A DNA stretch of 64,000 bases, taken from positions 1,550,001 to 1,614,000 of the forward strand of contig CAVPFA010000003.1 in the NCBI GenBank assembly GCA_963703655.1, written 5' to 3'. Source of the stretch: CAVPFA01 sp963703655. Lineage in GTDB: Bacteria > Actinomycetota > Acidimicrobiia > Acidimicrobiales > Bog-793. Positions 44,210 through 52,474 of this stretch are shown piece by piece. The notes beneath the pieces were generated by a model. It searched no databases, was not told the origin of the DNA, and saw nothing but the letters and a program-made list of their open reading frames with translations. The translations under genes and the position numbers were made by a program. Positions within the stretch are counted from its first letter, which is position 1. Every line of letters starts with the position of its first letter.

Positions 44210-44413
44210 TCAGATCGCCCGGACGCTGCTGGCCTGCATGCCCTTCTTGCCTTGGGTGACCTCGAACTCGACCCGCTGGCCTTCGAGCAACTCGCGATAG
44301 CCCTGCGCCTGAATCTCTGACTGGTGAACGAAGAGGTCCTCGCCGCCGCCGTCGGGTGCAATGAACCCGAAACCCTTGGTCGCGTTGAACCACTTCACAG
44401 TACCTACTGCCAT
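44210..44413 (-). CDS. cspA: cold-shock protein
   Basis: 67-aa single cold-shock domain with both RNA-binding motifs, KGFGFI and DLFVHQ (TVKWFNATKGFGFIAPDGGG). ATG 44413 has GAGGAG eight bases upstream. It binds single-stranded RNA and DNA as a chaperone. The untranslated leader upstream (44414-44560) is non-coding and may carry cold-responsive control, though no specific motif is clear. Confidence 0.96.
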   Translation of the reverse strand: MAVGTVKWFNATKGFGFIAPDGGGEDLFVHQSEIQAQGYRELLEGQRVEFEVTQGKKGMQASSVRAI

Positions 44414-44564
44414 CACTTGAACTCCTCTTGCTCCACGCACGATAGGGCAGGAGTCCAAGTATGGATACCAGCACAGCACTCAGCCTGCGTGGGGGCGACT
44501 GGTGCACCTCCAGGATACCCGTTTCTCGGCCCATAGGTATCGGCGTACCCGTAGCTGCTAGAAG

Positions 44565-44628
44565 TGCGCCGGAATCAGGCGCTGCCAATGCGCCGGAATT
44601 CAGCCGCTACCAGTCCGCCGGAATTCGA
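44565..44628. repeat. ~25-bp imperfect repeat, 2.6 copies, overlapping a gene end
   Basis: Units start TGCGCCGGAATC at 44565, TGCGCCGGAATT at 44589 and TCCGCCGGAATT at 44614. The last copy lies inside the 3' end of the oxidase gene on the minus strand (encoding its final residues RIPADW), so the repeat probably arose by duplication of the gene's end. Confidence 0.8.
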
Positions 44629-45824
44629 ACATGGCTCTTGTTCAGCTCGGCGACCGAGGCGCACCCCAGAAGACGCAGGGTCCGGTCCAGGTCCTCGCGG
44701 AGGATGGCGAGGACCCGGTCGACGCCCGGCTGGCCGGCGGCGGCGAGCCCGTATGCCCACGAGCGGCCGACCATGGCGGCGCGCGCCCCGAGCGCTATGG
44801 CCTTGACGACGTCTGCGCCGCGTCGAAAGCCGCCGTCTACGAATACTTCGACCTGATCGCCCACGGCCCCGACGACTTCGACGAGGGCGGGCAGCCCGGC
44901 AGATATCGTGTCGAGCTGTCGCCCTCCGTGGTTCGAGACGACGATGGCGTCCGCGCCGTCGTCGACAGCACGCCGGGCGTCGTCGCCGGTAATGATCCCC
45001 TTAGCCAGGATCGGGCCATGCCACTGCTCGCGCAGCCACCTGAAGTCCTCCCAGGTGGGCGGAGAGGCGATCCAGTGGAACAGTGCGTCGGCGGCCGACA
45101 TCGGCGCCCCGGCGGTCCCGAGCGTCGCCGCGTTGACAAGGCTGAGCTGGAAGCGATCGTGGGCAGCGTCGGCAAGCCACCGCGGTCGCACCGCGACTTG
45201 CGGTGCCATCGTCAAGATGGTCTGGCGGTCGAGCCTGAGCGGCAGGCCTATCTTGTGTCGCTGCTCGCGCTCGCGGTTGCCGGGGATCTGCGTGTCGAGC
45301 GTCACCGCGAGCCCGCTGAACCCGGCCTTTTGTGCTCTGGCGACCAGTTGCTCGGCCCCCGGGCGGCCTCCGAGAAAGTAGAGCTGGAACCAGGCCGGCT
45401 GACTGGCGGCCGCCATGACCTCGTCCATGGCGTGGCCGGACATGGAGCTGAGCGTGAAGATCGTGCCCGCCCTGCCCGCCGCTCGGGCGCCGGCGACGTC
45501 CCCGAGCGGGTCCATCATCCGAGTGAACCCGATCGGGCTCAGCAGGATCGGCATGGAGACTTGAAAGCCCAGGACCGAAGTCGCGAGCTCAGGGGCCGGC
45601 ACGCCCACTGTCACCCCGACGCGGGGGCGGAACTGCACGGATTCGATGGACTCGATGTTCGCCCGCATCGTGGACTCCGAGGCGGCGCCACCGTCGATGT
45701 AGTCGAAGACGGCCGCCGGCACTCGCCGCCGGGCCAGGCGGCGCGCATCGGCCACGGTGAAGATCCGCGCCGCAGCACGACGCTGCGCGAGTTCGTGGTA
45801 GCGGTCCCAGAGCGACGTCGTCAT
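44607..45824 (-). CDS. FMN-dependent alpha-hydroxy-acid oxidase/dehydrogenase
   Basis: 405-aa TIM-barrel flavoprotein. Motifs: FDYIDGGAASESTMRANIES, LLSPIGFTRMM, the catalytic His/Arg in VVSNHGGRQLDTISAGLPAL and the FMN phosphate site VFVDGGFRRGADVVKAIALG. Members oxidise L-lactate, glycolate or mandelate. It is divergently placed 260 bp from the microcompartment operon, so it may act on a 2-hydroxy acid made there, but nothing in the sequence proves a link. Confidence 0.9.
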   Translation of the reverse strand: MTTSLWDRYHELAQRRAAARIFTVADARRLARRRVPAAVFDYIDGGAASESTMRANIESIESVQFRPRVGVTVGVPAPELATSVLGFQVSMPILLSPIGFTRMMDPLGDVAGARAAGRAGTIFTLSSMSGHAMDEVMAAASQPAWFQLYFLGGRPGAEQLVARAQKAGFSGLAVTLDTQIPGNREREQRHKIGLPLRLDRQTILTMAPQVAVRPRWLADAAHDRFQLSLVNAATLGTAGAPMSAADALFHWIASPPTWEDFRWLREQWHGPILAKGIITGDDARRAVDDGADAIVVSNHGGRQLDTISAGLPALVEVVGAVGDQVEVFVDGGFRRGADVVKAIALGARAAMVGRSWAYGLAAAGQPGVDRVLAILREDLDRTLRLLGCASVAELNKSHVRIPADW

Positions 45825-45970
45825 CGCCGACAGTCTTGTTGCCGTACCAGGGCACGCACAAAAACAGGGGCACGGGCGGCGAGGAGCCGCAGGCCCAACA
45901 GGGGGAACTCCCTACGGCGGGGCGAGGCCGACCCGTTATGGTTGCGCATTTAGGGTATGGCGACAACCGA
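45825..45970. other. divergent intergenic region, oxidase side
   Basis: Non-coding gap between the FMN oxidase and the microcompartment operon. It holds no supported gene. The half next to the operon carries the promoter described in the next entry. Confidence 0.5.
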
Positions 45971-46013
45971 TTGACAGGTAACGGCCAGTTTTGGTAAGGT
46001 TTTGGTTGAACCA
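45971..46013 (+). promoter_or_regulatory. promoter and inverted repeat upstream of the microcompartment operon
   Basis: A perfect -35 TTGACA (45971-45976), an 18-bp spacer and a -10-like TAAGGT (45995-46000) point toward the operon start at 46085. Directly after it TGGTTGAACCA (46003-46013) is a perfect 5+1+5 inverted repeat, well placed to block transcription. A GntR-type regulator encoded at 53248 is the obvious candidate to bind it, by inference. Confidence 0.65.
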
Positions 46014-46084
46014 GATTCATTCACATTCGTTCAGGCCCGTCGCGACTCATCTAAAGCGGCCGGGATCGTCCGGGGAGGCGTCGA

Positions 46085-47369
46085 GTGAGCACCGATCTGA
46101 TCGCCTTTGCCTCCAAGAGCGAGATGCTCGAGAAGTCGAAGGAGTTCTGGAACCCGGACAAGACCCAGTTCTGGATCGACTCCGGCGTGCCGCTCGTCGT
46201 CGACCGGCGCGAGGAATATTTCATCTACGACGTCTCGGGCAAGCGACTGATCGACGTCCACCTGAACGGCGGGACTTACAACCTCGGTCATCGCAACCCT
46301 GAAGTCGTGCAGGCCGTGACGGCGGCGATGCAGCACTTCGACATCGGGAACCACCACTTCCCGTCCCTCGCCCGGACCGCGCTGGCCGAGGCGCTCGTCG
46401 AGTCGGCTCCAGCCAACATCACCAAGGTCATCTACGGCAGCGGCGGGGGCGAGGCGATCGACATCGCTCTCAAGACCGCCCGCCACGCCACGCAAAAGCG
46501 CAAGATCGTCTCGATCGTCAAGGCGTATCACGGTCACACGGGACTGGCCGTGGCGACCGGCGACGACAGGTTTGCGGCGCTGTTCCTGTCAGATCGACCC
46601 GAGGAGTTCCCGCACGTTCGCGTTCAACGACCTGGCCGCGATGGAACAGGCCTTGGCAGGGCGGGATGTGGCCGCCGTGATCATGGAGACCATTCCGGCA
46701 ACCTATGGCTTCCCCCTTCCGGACCCGGGGTACCTCGAGAGCGTGAAGAGGCTCTGCGAGCGGTACGGCGCCCTCTACATCGCCGACGAGGTTCAGACGG
46801 GGCTCATGAGAACCGGCGAGCTTTGGGCGATCAGCAAGCACGGCATCGAGCCCGACATCCTCGTGACCGGCAAGGGGATCTCAGGAGGCCTCTACCCCAT
46901 CTCCGCGGTCCTCGTCAGCGAGGCTGCGGCAGGTTGGCTCAGCGAGGACGGTTTCGGCCACATCTCCACCTTCGGAGGCGCCGAGCTCGGGTGCATCGCG
47001 GCCCTCAAGACCTTGGAGATCACGTGCCGGAACGAGACGCGGTCGATGGTGCACTACGTCTCGGATCTCATCGGTCGGGGCCTGCGGGCGATCCAGGACG
47101 CCTATCCCGACTGGTTCACCGGAATCCGCCAGAACGGTCTCGTGATGGGTCTCGAGTTCGCCCACCCCCAGGGCGCCAAGTACGTCATGAAGCACCTCTA
47201 CGACAACGGCGTCTGGGCCATCTTCTCGACCCTCGACCCCCGCGTCCTGCAGTTCAAGCCCGGCATCCTGATGACGCCTGAGCTTTCCGAGGAGTTGCTC
47301 GGAAGGACCGAGGTGGCCATCGGCAAGGCGTGGCACGAGGTTCGCAAGAGCGGGAAGGTCGGCACGTGA
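46085..47369 (+). CDS. class III aminotransferase of the microcompartment operon; one frameshift
   Basis: About 428 aa from GTG 46085 with GGGGAGG upstream. The N-terminal frame covers FIYDVSGKRLIDVHLNGGTY, NLGHRNPEVVQAV and VIYGSGGGEAIDIALKTARH. After a one-base shift near 46603 the second frame covers FNDLAAMEQALAGRDVAAVI, IADEVQTGLMRTGELWA, the PLP Lys in LVTGKGISGGLYPISAVL and HISTFGGAELGCIAALKTLE. A surplus T in CACGTTCGCG explains the break. In RMM-type loci this enzyme is thought to handle aminoacetone or amino-propanol nitrogen. Overlaps the dehydrogenase start (GTGA). Confidence 0.88.
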
Positions 47370-48970
47370 GCGAGCTCGCGGTCGACTTGCTGACCGAGCC
47401 GGCCGGCGTGCCGCGGGCACGCGCGATGTTGCAACGGGCCCAGTGGGCGGCCTTGGCCTTCTCGCGTTATGACAAGGACACCGTCGACCGCATCGTCTCG
47501 GCCGCCGCCCGGGCCGGGGCGGCCAAGGCCCGCGAGTACGCCGAGTGGGCGGTGAGCGAGACCGGTTACGGGGTCGTCGAGGACAAGTTCTTGAAGAACG
47601 TGAGCTGCAGCACCGGCATCGTGGAGGCGTACCGCGACCATGACTACGTGTCGCCGCGTTTCGACCCCACGGCGAAGATCCTCGAGATCCCACGACCGGC
47701 GGGCGTCGTGCTGGCGCTCACGCCTTCTACGAACCCGGTGGCAACCGTGTTCTTCAAGACCCTGCTCTGCCTCATGACGCGAAGCGTGGTCATCGTGAGC
47801 CCGCACCCCATGGCCAAGGGCGTGTGCGCGGATGCGGCCCGCACCATGGCCGAGGCCGCCGTCGAAGCGGGAGCGCCCGACGGCGTGATCCAGGTCGTCG
47901 ACGAGCCCTCGATCCCCCTCATCGACGCCCTCATGACCGACGCCCGCACGGACGTCATCGTGGCGACGGGCGGGACGGCCGTCGTCCGCAGCGCCTACAG
48001 CTCCGGTACGCCCGCCATCGGGGTCGGGCCCGGGAACGTTCCCGTGCTGGTCGACCAGACCGCGGAGCTTGCCCTCGCAGCCAAGCGCATAGCGGACTCG
48101 AAGAGCTTCGACAACTCGATCCTGTGCACCAACGAGTCGGTGCTGATCTGCGAGCAGCCGGCGCTGGACAACCTGGTCCGGCATCTGCACCGGGAAGGCG
48201 CCTACCTTCTCGCAGACGAGGAGCGAGACCGCCTGCGAGAGCTCCTATTCCCCAAAGGATCCTTCGACCTGAGATTCGTCGGCAAGGACGCCGCCTTCAT
48301 CGCCGCGGAGGCGGGTGTCAGGGTGGGCGGCAACACCCGGGTCCTCCTCGCCCCGTTCGATCTGGTCGTGCCCGAGGAGCCGCTCGCGCACGAGAAGCTC
48401 TGCCCGGTCCTCGGGCTGGTCTCGGTGCCGAACGTGCACCGCGGCATCGAGGCCGCCAGGGCCGTGCTGCGCATCACCGGGCCTGGGCATTCCGCAGCCA
48501 TCCACAGCACGAACCCGAGCACGATCATGGACTACAGCGCCGCGTTGCGGGTGCTCCGGGTCGTGGTGAACGTCGGCAACAGTCTCGGCAGCTCCGGCCT
48601 TGAGACGAACCTCCCGCCCACGATGACCATCGGCACCGGGTACTTCGGGCGGTCCTCGGTCGCCGAGAACCTGCAGCCGAAGCATCTCGTGCAGTGGACC
48701 CAGGTGGCCTACAACTCCAGCGCGGACGAGCCTTTCGGGAATTTTGCCGGCCTCACTCCCTGGGAGCAGCCGCACGGGCACGTGCCCCCTTACCCGTATG
48801 CGTCGAACCAGGTCGGTGCGGACGGAACAGCCGGCACGTCGTCCCGGGGCGGCACGCACGGCCCGACAACCGCTTACGGGCGCGAGCAGACGGCTCCCGA
48901 GGCGGCCGGCCTTCGCGAGGAGATCCGCCGCATGGTCCTCGAAGAGCTCAGCCGGATTGTGAGGGGCTAG
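47366..48970 (+). CDS. microcompartment aldehyde dehydrogenase (CoA-acylating type) with encapsulation tail
   Basis: 534 aa. NAD-binding and catalytic regions match the PduP/EutE group: LALTPSTNPVATVFFKTLLC, VATGGTAVVRSAYSSGTPAI, VGPGNVPVLVD and the catalytic Cys in SFDNSILCTNESVLICEQ near residue 254. It would oxidise an aldehyde intermediate inside the shell to an acyl-CoA. After a Gly/Pro/Thr linker (about 480-515) the last ~20 residues (LREEIRRMVLEELSRIVRG) form an amphipathic helix, the usual form of a C-terminal encapsulation peptide. Confidence 0.93.
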   Translation: MSELAVDLLTEPAGVPRARAMLQRAQWAALAFSRYDKDTVDRIVSAAARAGAAKAREYAEWAVSETGYGVVEDKFLKNVSCSTGIVEAYRDHDYVSPRFDPTAKILEIPRPAGVVLALTPSTNPVATVFFKTLLCLMTRSVVIVSPHPMAKGVCADAARTMAEAAVEAGAPDGVIQVVDEPSIPLIDALMTDARTDVIVATGGTAVVRSAYSSGTPAIGVGPGNVPVLVDQTAELALAAKRIADSKSFDNSILCTNESVLICEQPALDNLVRHLHREGAYLLADEERDRLRELLFPKGSFDLRFVGKDAAFIAAEAGVRVGGNTRVLLAPFDLVVPEEPLAHEKLCPVLGLVSVPNVHRGIEAARAVLRITGPGHSAAIHSTNPSTIMDYSAALRVLRVVVNVGNSLGSSGLETNLPPTMTIGTGYFGRSSVAENLQPKHLVQWTQVAYNSSADEPFGNFAGLTPWEQPHGHVPPYPYASNQVGADGTAGTSSRGGTHGPTTAYGREQTAPEAAGLREEIRRMVLEELSRIVRG

Positions 48971-48972
48971 TC

Positions 48973-49575
48973 ATGGCCGAGCTGCGTTCCTTCATCTTCC
49001 TCGACCGGCTCCAGCCCCAGACGATGTGCTATCTCGGCACCTGGGTTCGAGGCAACCTGCCCCGGAGCGACGTCGCGGCGCAGATCATCGAGATCGCGCC
49101 CGGACTCGACATCGAGCCGCTCACCGATGTGGCGCTCAAGCACGCGGGGGTCCGGGCGGGCATCCTCGTCGTCGAGCGGCAGTTCGGCTACCTCGAGATC
49201 CACGGCACCACCGACGAGGTGCGGGCCGCAGCAGCGGCGGTCCTCGAAGAGCTGGGAGCGACCGCACGCGACGCGACCCCTCCGCAGATTCTCGCGTCGA
49301 AGATCATCACCATGCTCGACGCCCAGCACGCATTCCTCGTCAACAGGAACAAGATCGGTTCGATGGCGCTCCCCGGCGAGTCGCTGTTCGTTCTCGAGAT
49401 GCAGCCGGCCTCCTATGCGATCCTCGCGACCAACGAGGCAGAGAAGGCCGCACAGGTCAAGGTGGTCGACTACCGAATGATCGGCGCGACCGGACGCGTC
49501 TACCTCGCCGGCCTCGAGTCCGACGTCCGCCAAGCCGCGACGGCTGCCGAATCGGCCCTTCAGGGCTTTCGATGA
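48973..49575 (+). CDS. tandem-domain BMC shell protein (BMC-T), first
   Basis: 200 aa. Two BMC-type domains are visible: residues ~5-95 with IIEIAPGLDIEPLTDVALKH and VVERQFGYLEIHGT, and ~100-195 with FVLEMQPASYAILATNEAEK and VDYRMIGATGRVYLAG. Such proteins form pseudo-hexameric trimers, sometimes with gated pores. It is clearly paralogous to the protein at 50711. It follows the dehydrogenase by 2 bp and overlaps the next gene (ATGA). Confidence 0.9.
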   Translation: MAELRSFIFLDRLQPQTMCYLGTWVRGNLPRSDVAAQIIEIAPGLDIEPLTDVALKHAGVRAGILVVERQFGYLEIHGTTDEVRAAAAAVLEELGATARDATPPQILASKIITMLDAQHAFLVNRNKIGSMALPGESLFVLEMQPASYAILATNEAEKAAQVKVVDYRMIGATGRVYLAGLESDVRQAATAAESALQGFR

Positions 49576-50030
49576 GCGACCAGTCGCAGGCCACCGAAGG
49601 CCTCCGGGCGCTCGTGCGCGAGGCGCTGGACGACCTGCTGCCCGAGCTCGCTAGGTCCCCACAACCGGGGCGGCCCATGCCTCCCCGGACCGGCGAGTCC
49701 GTCTACTCGTCCGGCGAGGTAGAGACGGTCATGTTGCGAACCGACGCGGACCTCGCAGCGTTCGTCAGTCGCCTGCTGTACCTGTTCGAGAATCCGAAGC
49801 ACCGCGAGGACGTGCGTGCCGGACGACTGCGCTTTCGTTTTGCGCCCGCTGCCGCGCCGGGCTCGTTCCGCCCGGTGCACCGGATCGAGAAGGGCGCGGT
49901 CACCGAAGCCACGGTCCGCGAGGCCGCACGGTCCGGCGCCAAGATCGTCCTCGGTCCGAATGCCGTCCTCACGCCGCTCGGGCGCGACCGCGCCCGGGCC
50001 GAAGGCGTCGATGTGGAGAAGGAGCACTGA
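49572..50030 (+). CDS. uncharacterised microcompartment-operon protein (152 aa)
   Basis: It is not a shell protein and not an enzyme I recognise. The N-terminus (LRALVREALDDLLPELA, residues ~10-26) is an amphipathic helix followed by a Pro-rich linker, as in N-terminal encapsulation peptides. The middle has VETVMLRTDADLAAFVSRLL and LFENPKHREDVRAGRLRFRF. The C-terminus, VTEATVREAARSGAKIVLGP then NAVLTPLGRDRARAEGV, resembles a short motif that recurs in several BMC-associated proteins. It is probably a cargo or assembly factor. It is coupled to both neighbours by overlaps (ATGA, TGATG). Confidence 0.85.
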   Translation: MSDQSQATEGLRALVREALDDLLPELARSPQPGRPMPPRTGESVYSSGEVETVMLRTDADLAAFVSRLLYLFENPKHREDVRAGRLRFRFAPAAAPGSFRPVHRIEKGAVTEATVREAARSGAKIVLGPNAVLTPLGRDRARAEGVDVEKEH

Positions 50031-50317
50031 TGGTCACCGCGACAGTCGTGGGGAACGTGTGGTCGACGCGCCGGCTGAAGGAGATCCCGAACGGCGCCTT
50101 TCTCGAGGTTCAGCTCGAGGGAAGCGGCAGCCGGCTCGTCGCTTTCGACGTCCTCGGCAGCGGGATCGGAGAGCGGGTGCTCGTGGCTCAGGGCTCGGTA
50201 GCAGCGGCCTGGTTCACCGGCAAGCCGCCGCCGATCGACGCGTTGATCGTCGGCTCCATCGACGTGGCCGCGGAGCAGGCTCCGAGCCGGGTCCGGGCCC
50301 AGAAGAAAGGAGCTTGA
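50030..50317 (+). CDS. BMC pentamer shell protein (EutN/CcmL family)
   Basis: 95 aa. It shows the family pattern: ATVVGNVWSTRRLKEIPNGA, FLEVQL, VAFDVLGSGIGERVLVAQGS and DALIVGSIDVA. Pentamers cap the vertices of the shell. It overlaps the preceding stop codon. A 112-bp non-coding gap containing a GGTCCCGA/TCGGGAACC hairpin follows, which may tune the higher expression needed for the hexamer gene. Confidence 0.95.
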   Translation: MVTATVVGNVWSTRRLKEIPNGAFLEVQLEGSGSRLVAFDVLGSGIGERVLVAQGSVAAAWFTGKPPPIDALIVGSIDVAAEQAPSRVRAQKKGA

Positions 50318-50429
50318 CTACTCGCTCGGCGGGAGCTTCCCCGAGAGCACCGTCCGGTCCCGAGGTCGGGAACCGGCGGGCAAAGGCGCAAGAAGGCGGA
50401 GATCGAACCATCCAGACAGGAGACAAGGC

Positions 50430-50714
50430 ATGGCAAACAACGCGATCGGCATGATCGAGACCAAGGGCTACGTCGCCGCACTGGCGGCGGCGGACGCCAT
50501 GGTGAAGGCGGCGAATGTGACCATCGTCAGCCGCGACGAGGTGGGCGACGGTCTCGTTGCGGTCACCATCGTCGGCGACGTCGGTGCCGTCAAGGCGGCG
50601 ACAGAGGCGGGCGCGGAGACGGCCGGGAGTGTCGGCCAGCTCATATCCGTGCACGTCATCCCCCGCCCCCACCCCGAGCTCAGCAAGCACTTCAAGGCCA
50701 GCGGGAGCGAATGA
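50430..50714 (+). CDS. BMC hexamer shell protein (BMC-H)
   Basis: 94-aa single BMC domain: AIGMIETKGYVAALAAADAM, VTIVSRDEVGDGLVAVTIVG, DVGAVKAATEAGAETAG and VHVIPRPHPELSKHF. It would be the main facet tile of the shell. ATG 50430 has AGGAGA upstream. The stop overlaps the next start (ATGA). Confidence 0.97.
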   Translation: MANNAIGMIETKGYVAALAAADAMVKAANVTIVSRDEVGDGLVAVTIVGDVGAVKAATEAGAETAGSVGQLISVHVIPRPHPELSKHFKASGSE

Positions 50715-51376
50715 CCGTGGCGACGTCAGCCGCGTCGCCTCCACCGAGCCCGGAGCTCCGGGTCTACCTGCTCGTCCGGGACCTCCAGCGCCAGTTCGCC
50801 TCGTACATGGCGACACCGACACGCGCGCGGGGCTATCCGCCCTTCGAGGGCAACCATGCCCTCATCGTCGAGGTGGCGCCCGGGCTCGCGATCGAGCGAG
50901 TCACGGACCTGGCGCTTCGCGCCGTGCCGAGTGTCGAGCCGGGGATTCTGTTCGTCGAGCGGCAGTTCGGCGTGCTCGAGATCCACGGGTCCGAGCTCTC
51001 CGAGGTGGAGCGCGCCGGGCAGGCGATCCTCGACGGCCTGCACGCCGACGCTTCGGACCAGCTGCGGCCGCGGACCCTCTACTCGGACGTGATCGAGGAC
51101 ATCACCGACCAGCACGCCGTCATCATCAACAGGAACCGGCAGGCCTCGATGATCCTGCCGGGCGAGACGCTGCTCGTGTACGAGATGACGCCGGCCCTGT
51201 TCGCCGCCGTCGCCGCCAACGAAGCCGAGCGCGCGGCGCCAGGAGTGACCCTGGTCGACGTGTCGATGATCGGCGCTGCCGGCCGGATCTACCTGAGCGG
51301 GCAGACTGAGGACGTGCTTGTCGCCCAAGCCCAGATCGCGGCCGTGCTCGGCTCGGTGGAAGGAAGAGAGCACTGA
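50711..51376 (+). CDS. tandem-domain BMC shell protein (BMC-T), second
   Basis: 221 aa with two BMC domains: IVEVAPGLAIERVTDLALRA and FVERQFGVLEIHGSELSEVE in the first, VYEMTPALFAAVAANEAERA and VDVSMIGAAGRIYLSGQTED in the second. It is paralogous to the protein at 48973. Its N-terminus is longer (about 20 residues of Ser/Ala/Pro). Two distinct trimers in one shell are also reported for the mycobacterial RMM shell. Confidence 0.92.
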   Translation: MTVATSAASPPPSPELRVYLLVRDLQRQFASYMATPTRARGYPPFEGNHALIVEVAPGLAIERVTDLALRAVPSVEPGILFVERQFGVLEIHGSELSEVERAGQAILDGLHADASDQLRPRTLYSDVIEDITDQHAVIINRNRQASMILPGETLLVYEMTPALFAAVAANEAERAAPGVTLVDVSMIGAAGRIYLSGQTEDVLVAQAQIAAVLGSVEGREH

Positions 51377-52393
51377 GCCCCGACGACGGTGCAGCGGTTC
51401 ACGACCTGTCCGCCGAGGGCGACGTCCTCGAGCGGGTCACGACCCTCGCCCGGCTCGCCGTCGGGCTATACGGCGTCCACCCTGACGCGACCGTAGAACT
51501 GCTGAACGTCTCGGAGAACGCCACGTACCGCGTCGACGACCCGTCCGAGGGCCAGAAGGCGCTGCGGGTCCACAGGCTCGGCTACCACACGCGCGACGAG
51601 ATCGCCTCGGAGCTTGCCTGGATGGACGCGCTTCGGGCCGAAGCCGGCGTCCGCACTCCACGAGTCGTGCCCGCCTTGAATGGCGACAGGGTGGTCACCT
51701 TGACCGACGGCACCACGGGCGAGGACCGCTACTGCGTCATGTTCGAGTTTCTTCCGGGTGTGGAGCCTCTCGAGCAGGACGTCGAGAGCTTCGAGGCGCT
51801 CGGCGAGCTGACGGCGCGGATGCACCTGCACTCTCGGCGGTGGTCACGGCCGAGCGGGTTCGCCAGGTTCCACTGGGATTACGACGCCGCCTTCGGCGTC
51901 CAGGCAGCGCTGGGGACGGTGGCAGGAAGGCGTCGGGGTCGGACGCGACCAGCGTGAGGTGCTCGCCCGTCTCGACCAGACCCTGAAGCGCCGGCTGTCT
52001 GCTTACGGGACCGGGCCCGATCGGTACGGCCTGGTTCACGCGGACACGCGCCTCGCGAACCTGCTCGTCGACGACGGGTCGGTGAGCGTGATCGACTTCG
52101 ACGACTGCGGGTTCAGCTGGTACCTCTACGATCTCGGCACGACCGTGAGCTTCTTCGAGCACCGCCCCCAGGTGCCAGAGCTCGTGGACAGCTGGCTGCG
52201 CGGTTACCGCAGGCGGGCGGAGATCTCTCCTGAGGACGAGGCGGAGATCTGGACGTTCATCCTCTTCCGGAGGCTCCTGCTCGTTGCGTGGATCGGTTCC
52301 CACGGCGCCGTCGAAATTGCCCGCGAGCTCGGGGCGGGCTACACCCTTGACAGCTGCGACCTGGCGGAGAGCTACTTGAGCCGGTTCACCTGA
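51373..52393 (+). CDS. APH-fold kinase, likely amino-alcohol kinase; one frameshift
   Basis: About 340 aa in two frames. The first covers the N-lobe (VELLNVSENATYRVDDPSEG, ALRVHRLGYHTRDEIASEL, YCVMFEFLPGVEPLE). After a one-base shift near 51907 the second gives RWGRWQEGVGVGRDQREVLA and the catalytic GLVHADTRLANLLVDDG and VIDFDDCGFSWYLYDLG (HxDxxxxN and DFD motifs). In the RMM/AAUM system the equivalent enzyme is a (S)-1-amino-2-propanol kinase. The frame opens at CTG 51373 overlapping the shell-protein stop; no ATG/GTG/TTG is in frame until 51622, too late for the fold. Confidence 0.85.
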
Positions 52394-52474
52394 CGCGCCT
52401 GACGCGACACGATCTTCTACAAGAGAAACGGCCCGCGACGAGCCACACGCCTGAGGCCGGGCAAGGAGGCAAAT

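Noticed and set aside
50318..50429. Possible small gene between BMC-P and BMC-H
   Set aside because: No start codon with a ribosome site gives a protein-like frame; a short hairpin and the BMC-H ribosome site explain the gap.
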